From Rhodocyclaceae bacterium (lineage in GTDB: Bacteria; Pseudomonadota; Gammaproteobacteria; Burkholderiales; Rhodocyclaceae): DNA of 64,000 bases. This document shows, in pieces, positions 26,346-36,285 of the stretch; position 1 is the first letter of the stretch; each line of letters begins with the position of its first letter. The notes under the pieces are model-generated. The model was not told where the DNA came from. It worked only from the letters and a program-made list of their open reading frames with translations, and did no database searches. Location: NCBI GenBank assembly GCA_016718525.1, contig JADKDD010000001.1, forward strand, positions 1,763,139 through 1,827,138, given 5' to 3'. A program made the translations under genes and the position numbers.

Positions 26346-28385
26346 TCAAGCCTTGAGTAAATCCTCGCGGCCACCAAGCCAACGAGCAAGATGTGCATCA
26401 ACCTGCGCCGGATTCTGCTCGAGCATTTCCTCGGCCATGTTGCGCGCACTGGCAACCATTTCCACATCTTCCAAATCGGCATAGCGCATCAGCGGCAACC
26501 CTGATTGCCGCGCACCGATGAACTCGCCGGGACCGCGCAAACGCAAATCCTGATTGGCAATTTCGAAACCGTCGTTATTCTCATAAATAACTTTGAGTCG
26601 TGCGCGCGCCAATTGACCCAGGGGCTGAGCGTAAAGCAGGATACATGTCGAATGCGCTGCACCGCGCCCGACCCGGCCACGCAATTGATGCAGCTGGGCA
26701 AGGCCAAAGCGTTCCGCATGCTCGATCACCATCAAGCTGGCATTCGGCACGTCAACCCCGACTTCAATGACGGTGGTCGCAACGAGCAGCCGGATTTTCT
26801 GGTCAACGAACGCGGACATCACTGCAGCCTTTTCTTCATTTTTCAGCCGCCCATGCACAAGCCCGATTTGCACATCGGGCATCGCTGCGACCAACATGGC
26901 ATGCGTTTCCTCGGCGGTCTTCAGCTGGAGTGTTTCCGACTCCTCAATCAGCGGGCAAACCCAATACGCCTGTCCGCCCGCAACACAGGCGGCACGAACA
27001 CGCTCGACCACATCGTCGCGACGGGTTTCGGCGACCAGTTTGGTAACTATCGGCGTCCGTCCGGGCGGCAACTCATCCAACACCGAGACATCAAGATCCG
27101 CGTACAAGCTCATTGCCAGAGTCCGCGGGATTGGTGTCGCTGACATCGTCAATTGATGGGCGAATTGCCCCTTGTCCTTAAGCGCAAGTCGCTGACGTAC
27201 GCCAAACCGGTGTTGTTCATCAACGATCGCCAGTCCAAGTCGCGCAAATCCAACGTTTGATTCAATCAAGGCGTGCGTTCCGACGACCAGCACCGTGTCG
27301 CCAGCACCAACTGATGAAATCACTGTGCGTTTCTCTTTGGCTTTCAGGCTGCCAGTGAGCCAGGCAACTTTGAGGCCCAGCGGTTCGAGCCACAGCCTCA
27401 GTTTTCGATAGTGCTGTTCGGCAAGAATTTCTGTCGGCGCCATCAGCGCTGCCTGATAACCCGCCTCTACCGCTTGCAGCATCGCAAGCGCAGCAACGAT
27501 GGTCTTTCCGCTACCGACATCGCCTTGTAGCAATCGCTGCATCGGATGCGGCTGAATCAGGTCTGCCGCAATTTCACCCCAGGTTCGCACCTGCGCTGCA
27601 GTGAGCGAAAAAGGCAGGGAGGCAAGTAGTGCACTGGTCAACTTTCCGTTTGCCGCCAGTTTCGGCGCGACGCGGGTACGGCGGGCGAAGTAGGCGCGGC
27701 GCAAACTCAACTGCTGAGCCAGGAGTTCGTCGAACTGCACACGGCGCCATGCCGGATGCTTGCGGGACTCCAGATCTGCCAACCTTACTGTTGGCGGCGG
27801 CGTATGCAAGAGGCGTATCGCTGTGGCGAATTCGGGTAGATTCAACGACTTCAAGCATGCGGGTGACAATGTGTCAGTCATTGCAGCAGTACCTTCACAG
27901 CGCTCAAGTGCACGTGAAATCAAGCGTCGCAGCGTCCCTTGCCCAAGACCGGCCGTGGTCGGATAAACCGGTGTCAGGCAATCCGGCAAGACTGGCGTTT
28001 CATCACAAACCTGAAAGCGCGGGTGAATGATTTCTTCGCCCAGATAACCATCGTGCACCTCGCCGAATATGCGCAATAGTGTGCCGACCTGTAGCATTTT
28101 TTGCTGGCTCGGATAGAAATTGAGAAAGCGGAGCGTCATCGCTCCGCTTTCGTCGGCAACGCGGGCAATCAGCTGTCGGCGTGGCCGGAATACAACCTCG
28201 CAGTCAAGTACCCGCACCTGAAACTGGGCCGGCGAGCCCAAGGGCGCGTCAGTGATATGGGTGACTCGCGTTTCATCTTCGTAGCGCAAAGGCAGGTGTA
28301 CGATGAAATCCGCATCCGTACGCAAGCCCAAACGCGCAAGCTTGCCGGTCAGCGTATTGTCCGGGATGGTTTTCGGCTTTGCCAT
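26346..28385 (-). CDS. recG: ATP-dependent DNA helicase RecG
   Basis: A 679-residue helicase that reverses stalled forks and processes Holliday junctions. The N-terminal wedge (OB) domain is followed by Walker A GDVGSGKT, the DEQH box, TATPIPRTLAMS and the motif VI region QLRGRVGRG. Length and motifs are complete with no frameshift. Dispersed repeat copy 8 falls inside, encoding SVGAGDTVL just before VVGTHALI. Its 3' end lies 32 bp upstream of ubiC on the same strand. Confidence 0.96.
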   Translation of the reverse strand: MAKPKTIPDNTLTGKLARLGLRTDADFIVHLPLRYEDETRVTHITDAPLGSPAQFQVRVLDCEVVFRPRRQLIARVADESGAMTLRFLNFYPSQQKMLQVGTLLRIFGEVHDGYLGEEIIHPRFQVCDETPVLPDCLTPVYPTTAGLGQGTLRRLISRALERCEGTAAMTDTLSPACLKSLNLPEFATAIRLLHTPPPTVRLADLESRKHPAWRRVQFDELLAQQLSLRRAYFARRTRVAPKLAANGKLTSALLASLPFSLTAAQVRTWGEIAADLIQPHPMQRLLQGDVGSGKTIVAALAMLQAVEAGYQAALMAPTEILAEQHYRKLRLWLEPLGLKVAWLTGSLKAKEKRTVISSVGAGDTVLVVGTHALIESNVGFARLGLAIVDEQHRFGVRQRLALKDKGQFAHQLTMSATPIPRTLAMSLYADLDVSVLDELPPGRTPIVTKLVAETRRDDVVERVRAACVAGGQAYWVCPLIEESETLQLKTAEETHAMLVAAMPDVQIGLVHGRLKNEEKAAVMSAFVDQKIRLLVATTVIEVGVDVPNASLMVIEHAERFGLAQLHQLRGRVGRGAAHSTCILLYAQPLGQLARARLKVIYENNDGFEIANQDLRLRGPGEFIGARQSGLPLMRYADLEDVEMVASARNMAEEMLEQNPAQVDAHLARWLGGREDLLKA
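27289..27317 (-). repeat. Dispersed 29-bp repeat, copy 8 (inside recG)
   Basis: On the minus strand the core CAGTTGGTGCTG is exact, and the 20 bases CAGTTGGTGCTGGCGACACG are identical to copy 3. The 3' end (GTGCT) diverges. It lies in recG coding sequence in sense orientation and causes no length change in the helicase. Confidence 0.7.
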
Positions 28386-28486
28386 TTGAAGCGAATCGAA
28401 ATCGCGCAGATACCTATTCAGAAATCTTTACAGCTTGACCTTCCCGCGAGCACAGGAAGCGGTCGCCGATTTTCGATCTGCCGAAC

Positions 28487-28873
28487 TCAGTCCACCACCA
28501 GAATTGCATCGGCCTCAACCAGCGAACCGCGCGGCAACTCCTTCACGCCGACCGCCGCACGCGCAGGAAATGGTTCCACCACGTAGCGTGCCATTACCTC
28601 ATTCACTTTGGCGAAATTGCCCAAATCAGTGAGGTAAATATTCAGTTTGACGGCGTCGTTCAGGCTGGCACCGGCAGCCTCGGCAACTGCTTTGAGGTTT
28701 TCGAACACCTGAACGATCTGCGCTTCGATACCCTCGACAAGCTGCATGGTGGCTGGATCAAGCGGAATCTGCCCGGACAGATAAATGGTCTTGTCCACCT
28801 GCACCGCCTGAGAGTAGATCCCGATTGCCGCTGGAGCAGAGGGAGTCGAAATAATTTTGCGCGTGCGGCTCAT
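28487..28873 (-). CDS. ridA: RidA family enamine/imine deaminase
   Basis: A 128-residue YjgF/RidA protein that hydrolyses reactive 2-aminoacrylate-type intermediates to the keto acid and ammonia. YSQAVQVDKTIYLSGQ, the substrate arginine in FPARAAVGV and the closing EADAILVV block are all present. It sits upstream of recG on the same strand with about 100 bp between; that gap holds no further gene. Confidence 0.95.
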   Translation of the reverse strand: MSRTRKIISTPSAPAAIGIYSQAVQVDKTIYLSGQIPLDPATMQLVEGIEAQIVQVFENLKAVAEAAGASLNDAVKLNIYLTDLGNFAKVNEVMARYVVEPFPARAAVGVKELPRGSLVEADAILVVD

Positions 28874-29071
28874 GGTGGATGTCCCAAGTTCGTTTTAGTG
28901 ACTGCAATCTTACTGAAAAGCGCCTGATGCAGGTCAATCTGTTGTTGTACGGAAGATCGGCAACAAAGCCGCGAAAAGGTTTGATAATGGCCCGCTGTGT
29001 TTGGCAAAAGTGGTGTTATTGTCATTGCTAAATGTCTAATCTTTCGTAACCACAATTTACAGTGCTAGAAC

Positions 29072-29674
29072 ATGAATGATGAACTCGTCGTCGGCCTGGT
29101 TTCAACTTCTGATCGTGCTGCCGAGGGCGTTTACGTCGACGCCGGAATTCCTGGATTGCTCACATGGCTGGAGCGAGCACTGGTTTCCCGATGGCGCGCC
29201 GAAACCCGTTTGATCGCAGATGAACAGCCACTGATTGAGCAAACATTGATTTCACTTGCGGATGAGTTTGGCTGTCACCTGATACTGACGACAGGTGGCA
29301 CCGGGCCGGCTGCACGGGACGTCACACCCGAGGCAACGCTTGCCGTTTGCCAGACGATATTGCCGGGCTTCGGCGAGCAAATGCGCCAGATTTCCCTTAA
29401 TTTCGTACCTACGGCAATATTGTCACGACAAGTCGGCGCCATCCGCCGCCATAAGGGTGGTGCAACTTTGGTGGTAAACCTGCCCGGACAACCCAAAGCA
29501 ATCGCTGAAACGCTGGAGGGTCTAAAAGACTCGGGTGGCAAACAAGTTGTGCCAGGAATCTTTGCAGCGATACCCTACTGTATTGATCTGATCGGTGGTC
29601 CTTACACCGAAACCAATGCCGCGTTGGTGCAGGCGTTCCGTCCCAAAAGCGCCCGTCGAACTGAATCTACCTAG
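29072..29674 (+). CDS. mogA: Molybdopterin adenylyltransferase
   Basis: Adenylates molybdopterin before molybdate insertion in molybdenum-cofactor synthesis. 200 residues; motifs are VSTSDRAAEGVY at the N terminus, TTGGTGPAARDVTPEAT in the centre (substrate loop) and LPGQPKAIAETL later. The start is the first ATG and agrees with family length. It converges with the PilZ-like gene, ending four bases from it. No other moa/moe genes are in the window. Confidence 0.94.
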   Translation: MNDELVVGLVSTSDRAAEGVYVDAGIPGLLTWLERALVSRWRAETRLIADEQPLIEQTLISLADEFGCHLILTTGGTGPAARDVTPEATLAVCQTILPGFGEQMRQISLNFVPTAILSRQVGAIRRHKGGATLVVNLPGQPKAIAETLEGLKDSGGKQVVPGIFAAIPYCIDLIGGPYTETNAALVQAFRPKSARRTEST

Positions 29675-29678
29675 GCGA

Positions 29679-31193
29679 CTAGCTGTAGGACTGAACGAAG
29701 AAATTTGCCACCACGTAGCCCGGGCCCCGCTCAAGCACCTCACGCGGATGAAAACGCGCATTCATGTCATCGAGCGAAAACTTCAGCGCCACCTTGTCTT
29801 CCAACGCGGCGGGTGGCAGCGCCATACGCGCGTATTCACCCACCACCGGCATGTCAAGCAACAGGGCTGCAGTCTCGATACCGCCAGCATCGGCAACGAC
29901 ACTTCGCGGCGCCCGTGAGAGCGTCTGAATACCGACCGCGCCCTGGCGGGCGTCATAACGCACATAACGCCTGACTACACCGGCAATCCAGTTATCGCCG
30001 CCTTCAGGTTGCACCACCAGCAGCACGCCGATATTGATCCAGTCCTGACGACCTTCACGGATCCGCGCACTCATGCCACCAAGGCTGATGTCATCCGCTT
30101 CCCACCGATACAAGCTTTTGCCAAAATCCGGTTGACCGAGCACATGCTGATGTGAGGAGGTCAAGCCATGGGCGACCGAGAGTGACGACCGGATCGGTCG
30201 CCGCGTATGGCTTCGGGTTGGCGGTGTCGGCGACCAGTACAAGGAAAGGTGCGCCAGAACTTTGAGCACTGTTTCGGTATCGTACTGAGCTCCAAGCACC
30301 ACATTCGTCGGCAATTTTTTGTCATGATTGATCTGATCAATCAACTCGGCAATGGCGGCCAAGGCGCCACCGCCGCTGAAAAACCGCAGACTGTCACTCG
30401 GCTCGGGCACCTTCGCCATCCGCGTCGGCGGTAGCGGTTTGCTTATATCGACCCAATACATATTGTCGCGGCGCAATTCCTTGGTAAAGATAAACCAGGG
30501 CAAAAAATGCGATAAAAGGCGATCTGCCAACTCAATCTCAATCAGCGCCAGTTTGTCTGGTGACGATGATTGCAACAACAGCGCCTTGAGATATTCCAGC
30601 TCTATCGTGGTCGTCTCTTGCCCGGGATACAGTTCAACATCGCGCGACTCCATCTTGGCTGCGACTGCTCGCGAATACAAACCACCTGCGGCTCCCCAGA
30701 AATCGACGGTGGCCGGCTTGTATTGGAACTGTTCCCATTTCCGCTGTTCTGCCAGGGCATGCATCATGCGCACCCCAATGTGCACCAACATCGATTTGGC
30801 GTTTCTTTTGCTCTCCGAATCCAATCCAGGCGCATCAAAACGGCTCAGGCAGGTCGAGTAAGCCGCTGCGAGTTGCGACCAATAGTTGTAACAGACATCC
30901 CAGAGGCGCGCCTCGCTCGCCGGGCGCGACTCCGGTACTGCCAAGCGGGCAATGTAGGTTCGCGCCAATCGCCTGATTTGAGGTGTCAGTACGTCCTCGA
31001 GTTGAACCAGGCGCTCGATCCGCAAAGGTAGCTTGATGTCCTCATATTCCGCCAGCGCCTCAAGCCACGCGACCGATTCCTCGAGCGCACTTTGCGGTTC
31101 TCGCGTTGCGAGGTCAGCCAGTATCTCCTTGGCTTCCCGCGGATCAGCTAAAGGATGTTGAGGTTTTCCGGCAAAAATACTGAACACGCTCAT
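29679..31193 (-). CDS. Hypothetical protein with C-terminal PilZ-like domain
   Basis: Around 504 residues. The N-terminal two-thirds is helical and unrecognised. The last ~120 residues (YRWEADDISLGGMSARI, then VVRRYVRYDARQGAVGIQTL) have the D-x-S-x-x-G strand pattern of PilZ domains that bind cyclic di-GMP, although the usual RxxxR at the front is not evident. The frame is open to 31550, but that extension overlaps thyA on the other strand; MSVFSIFAGKPQ at 31193 is a better start. A link to the nearby GGDEF cyclase is only a guess. Confidence 0.62.
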   Translation of the reverse strand: MSVFSIFAGKPQHPLADPREAKEILADLATREPQSALEESVAWLEALAEYEDIKLPLRIERLVQLEDVLTPQIRRLARTYIARLAVPESRPASEARLWDVCYNYWSQLAAAYSTCLSRFDAPGLDSESKRNAKSMLVHIGVRMMHALAEQRKWEQFQYKPATVDFWGAAGGLYSRAVAAKMESRDVELYPGQETTTIELEYLKALLLQSSSPDKLALIEIELADRLLSHFLPWFIFTKELRRDNMYWVDISKPLPPTRMAKVPEPSDSLRFFSGGGALAAIAELIDQINHDKKLPTNVVLGAQYDTETVLKVLAHLSLYWSPTPPTRSHTRRPIRSSLSVAHGLTSSHQHVLGQPDFGKSLYRWEADDISLGGMSARIREGRQDWINIGVLLVVQPEGGDNWIAGVVRRYVRYDARQGAVGIQTLSRAPRSVVADAGGIETAALLLDMPVVGEYARMALPPAALEDKVALKFSLDDMNARFHPREVLERGPGYVVANFFVQSYS

Positions 31194-31387
31194 CAGTTTG
31201 ACCGCGGTCGGCTCCTGTTTTTCTGGTTGCACTTGCTCACTGCCAACTAAGATACCACCACGCAAGCCAAAATGGCATAGCCCTGAGTGCGAGAACTTGA
31301 AACCGGGGGTGCCTGCGTTGTCAGTATCCGTTAACATGACCCCTTGGCAGCAACACCTGATTTCACCTTCCCGCACGAGAAAACTCC

Positions 31388-32182
31388 ATGCAGCAATATC
31401 TTGACCTGATGCGCCATGTGCAAACCCGTGGCCAACAAAAGTCCGACCGAACCGGTACCGGCACGCGCTCCGTGTTCGGTTGGCAAATGCGTTTTGATTT
31501 GGCCGAAGGCTTTCCGCTGCTGACCACAAAAAAACTGCATACGCGCTCAATCGTTTACGAATTGCTCTGGTTTTTGCGCGGCGAGACCAACATCGGTTAT
31601 CTCAAAGAAAACGGTGTGTCGATCTGGGATGACTGGGCGGATGCGGAGGGCAACCTCGGCCCGGTGTATGGACACCAGTGGCGCCATTGGCCTGCTCCAG
31701 GTGGAATGGAAATCGACCAAATTACACAACTGATCGAGGGACTAAAGGAGAACCCGGATTCGCGCCGCCATATCGTCAGCGCATGGAATCCATCAGATAT
31801 CCCGCAAATGAAATTGCCGCCCTGCCACGCGCTGTTTCAGTTTTATGTGGCGGATGGAAAGCTTTCCTGCCAGCTGTACCAACGCAGTGCCGATATTTTC
31901 CTGGGTGTGCCGTTCAACATTGCCTCTTACGCTTTGTTGACCCTAATGGTCGCTCAGGTGTGCGGTTACTCCCCCGGCGAGTTTATTTGGACCGGTGGCG
32001 ACTGTCATCTGTATAGCAATCACCTGGAGCAGGCAGCGCTGCAGCTTTCGCGTGAGCCGCGACCATTGCCAACCATGACCCTAAATCCGGAGGTCAAGGA
32101 TATCTTCGGTTTCCGCTATTCGGACTTTACGCTGTCGGGTTATGACCCTCACCCGCATATCGCCGCACCGGTCGCGGTCTAG
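31388..32182 (+). CDS. thyA: Thymidylate synthase
   Basis: Methylates dUMP to dTMP with methylene-tetrahydrofolate, yielding dihydrofolate. The 264 residues equal the E. coli enzyme in length, and the catalytic cysteine in LPPCHALFQFYV falls at position 146 as there. QLYQRSADIFLGVPFNIASYA is the nucleotide-binding block. It starts a same-strand run with pgi (5 bp), an esterase and folA, the gene that regenerates its folate. Confidence 0.98.
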   Translation: MQQYLDLMRHVQTRGQQKSDRTGTGTRSVFGWQMRFDLAEGFPLLTTKKLHTRSIVYELLWFLRGETNIGYLKENGVSIWDDWADAEGNLGPVYGHQWRHWPAPGGMEIDQITQLIEGLKENPDSRRHIVSAWNPSDIPQMKLPPCHALFQFYVADGKLSCQLYQRSADIFLGVPFNIASYALLTLMVAQVCGYSPGEFIWTGGDCHLYSNHLEQAALQLSREPRPLPTMTLNPEVKDIFGFRYSDFTLSGYDPHPHIAAPVAV

Positions 32183-32187
32183 TAATC

Positions 32188-33834
32188 ATGAGGCTATCGA
32201 CTTCACCTGCATGGGAAAAATTGCAGCAACTCGCTGAGACAAACAGCACTATCCATCTGCGTGAATTGTTCGCCGGCAACGCACACCGTTTCAAAGAATT
32301 CTCTCTCTGTCATGACGGCATCCTGCTCGACTTTTCCAAACAGCGTATCAACAGTGAGATCCTCACAGCGCTGCACCAGCTGTGGAACAGCAGCGATGCT
32401 CCCGACCTGATCTCCGGGATGCGCAATGGCGAGGAGATAAACCTGACCGAAGGTCGCGCGGTGTTGCACACTGCCCTGCGGTACAGCGGACCAAAGCCGG
32501 TGATGAGCAATGGAATGAACGTGATGACCGATGTCCGCCGCGTTCTGGTGCAGATGGAGAAATTTTGCACTGAGGTTCATCAAGGTGTTTGGCGCGGCGC
32601 CACCGGGCAGCCGATCCGGCGAATTGTAAATATCGGCATCGGTGGCTCGGATCTGGGTCCGAAGATGGCAGTGCGTGCATTGGCGGCGCATGGAATTCCG
32701 CAGTTGCGCGTCGAATTCGTCTCCAACATTGACGCATCGCACCTGCTCAGCGTCCTATGCGACTGCGACCCGGCGACAACCTTGTTCATCATTGCCAGCA
32801 AGACATTTACCACGCAGGAAACCATGCAGAATGCCGTCTCTGCGCGAGCGTGGCTCGTCGCCGCCTTGGGCGAGGAGGCGGTGGCAAAACACTTCGTCGC
32901 TGTTTCGACCAATCTGGATGCCGTTGCCAAGTTCGGCATTGACCCCGCCAACAGTTTTGAATTTTGGGATTGGGTTGGCGGTCGCTTCTCGCTCTGGTCG
33001 GCAATCGGTTTGCCGTTAGCGTTGGCAGTCGGGATGGGCAATTTCCGTCAGTTCCTCGCTGGCGGCGAAGCCATGGACCAACACTTCTTCAGCGCTCCTG
33101 TCGACCAAAATCTGCCTCTCACACTGGCACTGCTTGACATTTGGAATACAAATTTTCTCGGCGCAGACACGCGCGCGATGCTGCCCTACAGTCAGTCACT
33201 CGAGCTCCTGCCGCGCTTCTTGCAACAACTGGAAATGGAATCCAACGGCAAACGGATTGATCGTCACGGTGCCGTGTTGGACTATGCCAGCGCGCCAATT
33301 GTGTGGGGCGAAGCCGGAACTAACGGGCAGCACGCCTTTTACCAGTTGATTCATCAAGGGGGACATTTGATTCCCTGTGAATTTCTCGCGCTGATCGAAC
33401 CTGATGTCGATCTCCCTGGGCATCACCAAAAACTGTTGTCACATTGCTTTGCCCAGAGTGAAGCGCTGATGACCGGCAAGACGCAATCTGAAGCAGAGGC
33501 AGAATTGGGTCACGCCGCAGCCGGGACATCAACAGACCGGCAACGCGTGCTGGCAGTTAACAAGACCTTCCCCGGCAACCAGCCATCCAGTACCCTATTG
33601 TTGCCACGACTTGACCCCTACTATCTTGGTCAATTGGTGGCGCTGTACGAACACAAGGTTGCCGCACTAGGCGCACTGTGGAACATCAACTCTTTCGATC
33701 AATTTGGTGTCGAACTCGGAAAACAACTCGCCAATCGCCTGTTGCCGATGATCGAGGGCAACGCACCGCTTAGTGGCGTTGATAGCTCGACCACGGGTTT
33801 GATTTACGCTTGCCGGCGACCGGCCAAACGGTGA
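32188..33834 (+). CDS. pgi: Glucose-6-phosphate isomerase
   Basis: Interconverts glucose 6-phosphate and fructose 6-phosphate. 548 residues with IGIGGSDLGPKMA, FIIASKTFTTQETM, the catalytic GEAGTNGQHAFYQLIHQG and the closing NINSFDQFGVELGKQLA. It is complete and starts 5 bp after thyA, suggesting shared transcription. Its presence between thyA and folA separates two genes that are often adjacent. Confidence 0.98.
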   Translation: MRLSTSPAWEKLQQLAETNSTIHLRELFAGNAHRFKEFSLCHDGILLDFSKQRINSEILTALHQLWNSSDAPDLISGMRNGEEINLTEGRAVLHTALRYSGPKPVMSNGMNVMTDVRRVLVQMEKFCTEVHQGVWRGATGQPIRRIVNIGIGGSDLGPKMAVRALAAHGIPQLRVEFVSNIDASHLLSVLCDCDPATTLFIIASKTFTTQETMQNAVSARAWLVAALGEEAVAKHFVAVSTNLDAVAKFGIDPANSFEFWDWVGGRFSLWSAIGLPLALAVGMGNFRQFLAGGEAMDQHFFSAPVDQNLPLTLALLDIWNTNFLGADTRAMLPYSQSLELLPRFLQQLEMESNGKRIDRHGAVLDYASAPIVWGEAGTNGQHAFYQLIHQGGHLIPCEFLALIEPDVDLPGHHQKLLSHCFAQSEALMTGKTQSEAEAELGHAAAGTSTDRQRVLAVNKTFPGNQPSSTLLLPRLDPYYLGQLVALYEHKVAALGALWNINSFDQFGVELGKQLANRLLPMIEGNAPLSGVDSSTTGLIYACRRPAKR

Positions 33835-33888
33835 CAGTTTTGGATCAGACATCTGGCCTCAGTAGGCTTTGCTCTTTTTGGAGAACTT

Positions 33889-34857
33889 ATGAGTGAAACA
33901 AGTTCAGCGTCCGCCCTGCCTGCCTATGCACGCATAGTTGTCGACAAGCGTGCGCCGTTCATCCGCGCGATCCTTTATTTAATTCTGCGCTACGTGATCA
34001 AGCGTTCGATGAAACCCGACGCTGACATCCTGAAGTTGCGTGCCATGCAGCTACGGGCCGACCAGAAGTATGCCCATCCGGCAGCCGACGCTGTGATGAC
34101 GCCGGTCGACTGTGACGGCGTCAAAGCCAACTGGATAACACTGCCTGGCGCGCGACCGGAAAGAGTGATCTTTTATCTGCACGGTGGTGCCTGGATGTTC
34201 AACTTCCCGAGAACCTATGCGGCGATGTTGGGGCGATGGGCCCGTTTGCTCAACGCCCGGGTATTGATGGTCGATTACCGGCTGGCACCTGAGCACCGCT
34301 ATCCTGCCGGCGCCAATGATTGCGAGACGGCCTATCGCTGGTTACTGGCGCAGGGGATTGATAGCAAGCAGATCGTCATTGGTGGTGATTCCGCCGGCGG
34401 CAACTTGACGCTGACCACTTTGCTCCGGCTCAAATCTGCCAATCAGCCACTACCCGCCTGTGCCGTTGCTCTGTCTCCGTTCGTGGATTTCACATTAAGC
34501 AGTCCGAGCATGATTACCAATGAAAAGATCGATCCCATGTTCACTCTGGAAGCCATGCTCGGTTTACGCCCGCATTATCTTGATCCGCAAGATTTTCTGA
34601 ATGTGGATGCATCGCCGATATTTGGTGATTTCAGTGGATTGCCGCCGATATTCTTCCAATCCAGCAACACCGAAATGCTGCGCGATGAGTCAGTACGCGC
34701 CGCCGCTCGCGCCCACCAACATGGCGTGACGGTCGAGCTGGAGTTATGGCAACACTTGCCGCACGTTTTCCAGGCATTGCAAAAGTTGCCGCAGGCTGAT
34801 GCCGCGTTGCAAAGCATTGTCCGTTTCATCAACTCACACACCGGCTGGCAGGCCTGA
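33889..34857 (+). CDS. Alpha/beta hydrolase, hormone-sensitive-lipase family
   Basis: A 322-residue esterase-type enzyme. FYLHGGAWMFN is the HGG oxyanion motif, VIGGDSAGGNLTL carries the nucleophile serine, and the catalytic acid and histidine are expected near YLDPQDF and the C-terminal HLPHVFQAL. No signal peptide is visible, so it is probably cytosolic and acts on short-chain esters. The start follows TTGGAGAACTT. Dispersed repeat copy 4 begins in its stop codon. Confidence 0.88.
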   Translation: MSETSSASALPAYARIVVDKRAPFIRAILYLILRYVIKRSMKPDADILKLRAMQLRADQKYAHPAADAVMTPVDCDGVKANWITLPGARPERVIFYLHGGAWMFNFPRTYAAMLGRWARLLNARVLMVDYRLAPEHRYPAGANDCETAYRWLLAQGIDSKQIVIGGDSAGGNLTLTTLLRLKSANQPLPACAVALSPFVDFTLSSPSMITNEKIDPMFTLEAMLGLRPHYLDPQDFLNVDASPIFGDFSGLPPIFFQSSNTEMLRDESVRAAARAHQHGVTVELELWQHLPHVFQALQKLPQADAALQSIVRFINSHTGWQA

Positions 34858-34883
34858 CGGCGTCCCACCAGCACCAACTGACA
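34855..34883 (-). repeat. Dispersed 29-bp repeat, copy 4
   Basis: Reverse-oriented copy with CAGTTGGTGCTG exact and the ACGCCGTCA end intact. Its terminal TGA on the plus strand is the stop codon of the esterase gene. It fills most of the gap before folA. Confidence 0.87.
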
Positions 34884-34893
34884 GGCTCGACCC

Positions 34894-35373
34894 ATGCTCA
34901 CGCTAATCGCCGCTGTTGCCAGGAATGGTGTGATCGGGATTGACAACCGGCTGCCATTTCGACTGCCTGAAGACTTGAAGCGCTTCAAGGCGCTGACCAT
35001 GAATCATCCGATCATCATGGGTCGCAAGACATGGCAATCTTTGCCGCGCGCCCTGCCCGGTCGCCACAACATTGTCATCAGCCGGCAGACCGGCTTTGCC
35101 GCTGAGGGAGCCACCGTGGTGACCAGTCTCGATGCCGCGCTAGCCATTGCCGGAAATGTTCCGGCTTTTGTCATCGGCGGCGCGGAAATCTATGCGCTGG
35201 CGCTGCCGCGAGCCGATATGCTGGAACTCACTGAAGTCGCTGCCGAAGTTGCCGGGGATGTATGCTTTCCTGACTACGACAAAGATCAATGGCAGGAAAC
35301 GACGCGCACCACCCACCACGACGATGCGGCCAATCTTGACTATGATTTTGTCACTTACCGGCGCGTTGCGTAG
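34894..35373 (+). CDS. folA: Dihydrofolate reductase
   Basis: Reduces dihydrofolate to tetrahydrofolate. 159 residues with the N-terminal LIAAVARNGVIG, the substrate acid in RLPEDLKRFK, HPIIMGRKTWQSLP and the cofactor loop FVIGGAEIYALAL. Complete. It overlaps the next gene by one base (TAGTG). Only the repeat separates it from the preceding esterase. Confidence 0.97.
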   Translation: MLTLIAAVARNGVIGIDNRLPFRLPEDLKRFKALTMNHPIIMGRKTWQSLPRALPGRHNIVISRQTGFAAEGATVVTSLDAALAIAGNVPAFVIGGAEIYALALPRADMLELTEVAAEVAGDVCFPDYDKDQWQETTRTTHHDDAANLDYDFVTYRRVA

Positions 35374-36251
35374 TGACTGAAGTCGTCGAACCGTTCAATC
35401 ACAGCTGCCCCAACTGCGGACACGCAATTGATGATCCGCTGCCAAACTACTGCAGCCATTGCGGCCAGGAGACCACGCTCAAACCACCCACCGTGCTTGA
35501 GTTCGCGCAACAGTTTGGCGGCAGCATCATCGCCACCGAAGGAGCGCTATGGCGCACGATGAAGCTACTGCTGTTCCGGCCGGGGCAGCTCACTTTGGAA
35601 TACTTGAACGGCCGCCGCCGGCGCTATGTGTTGCCGCTGCGCCTGTTCATCACGCTCAGCGTCGTCGCGCTTTTGCTGATGCGGATTCTGGCCAACCTGG
35701 GCGGACCAACACTGGCCGAAATCGAGGCCGGCATCATCGTCGACCGTCCCGAACAGAACGAAGGATCGATTGGCATCGGTAACAAGAGTATCGCCATAAA
35801 AAATAACAAGGTGACCTGCACCGGATTGCCGGAATCCTGGTGCGCGCGCATCAAGGAACGCTTTGTTCTCGAACCCGCGGCAATTGCCAAACGGCTTCAG
35901 GATGTACCAGGCAATGTTCTGAGTTATGCCGGAAGCGCGATGTTTTTACTGTTGCCGTTGTTCGCCGCCTTGCTCAAGATTGTCTACTTCAGTCGCCACA
36001 TGCGCTGGACCGAGCACCTGATATTTGCCCTGCATTTGCATGCCTTCTGGTTTGCCATGCTGATCATTCAAGTAACCGGCGTACCGGCCATCCTGGCAAT
36101 CCCCATCTACTCGCTGATGGCCGCCCGTGCCGTTTATGGCGGCTCGCGCTGGGCGACATTCTGGCGCTGGACCGGGCTGGGTGTGGTCTACGGCGTGATC
36201 ATGGGCCTCACATTGCTGGGTCTGATTTTGTGGGCGTTTATGTTTGCCTAG
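35373..36251 (+). CDS. DUF3667-type membrane protein with N-terminal zinc ribbon
   Basis: A 292-residue protein with a CPNCGHAIDDPLPNYCSHCGQ zinc ribbon (four cysteines), a conserved RPGQLTLEYLNGRRRRYVLPL block and about five membrane helices in the C-terminal half. The function of the family is unknown. GTG start overlapping the folA stop by one base, so coupled to it. Confidence 0.8.
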   Translation: MTEVVEPFNHSCPNCGHAIDDPLPNYCSHCGQETTLKPPTVLEFAQQFGGSIIATEGALWRTMKLLLFRPGQLTLEYLNGRRRRYVLPLRLFITLSVVALLLMRILANLGGPTLAEIEAGIIVDRPEQNEGSIGIGNKSIAIKNNKVTCTGLPESWCARIKERFVLEPAAIAKRLQDVPGNVLSYAGSAMFLLLPLFAALLKIVYFSRHMRWTEHLIFALHLHAFWFAMLIIQVTGVPAILAIPIYSLMAARAVYGGSRWATFWRWTGLGVVYGVIMGLTLLGLILWAFMFA

Positions 36252-36285
36252 CGCAATTACGCACTCATCGGGCATTCACTGTTCC

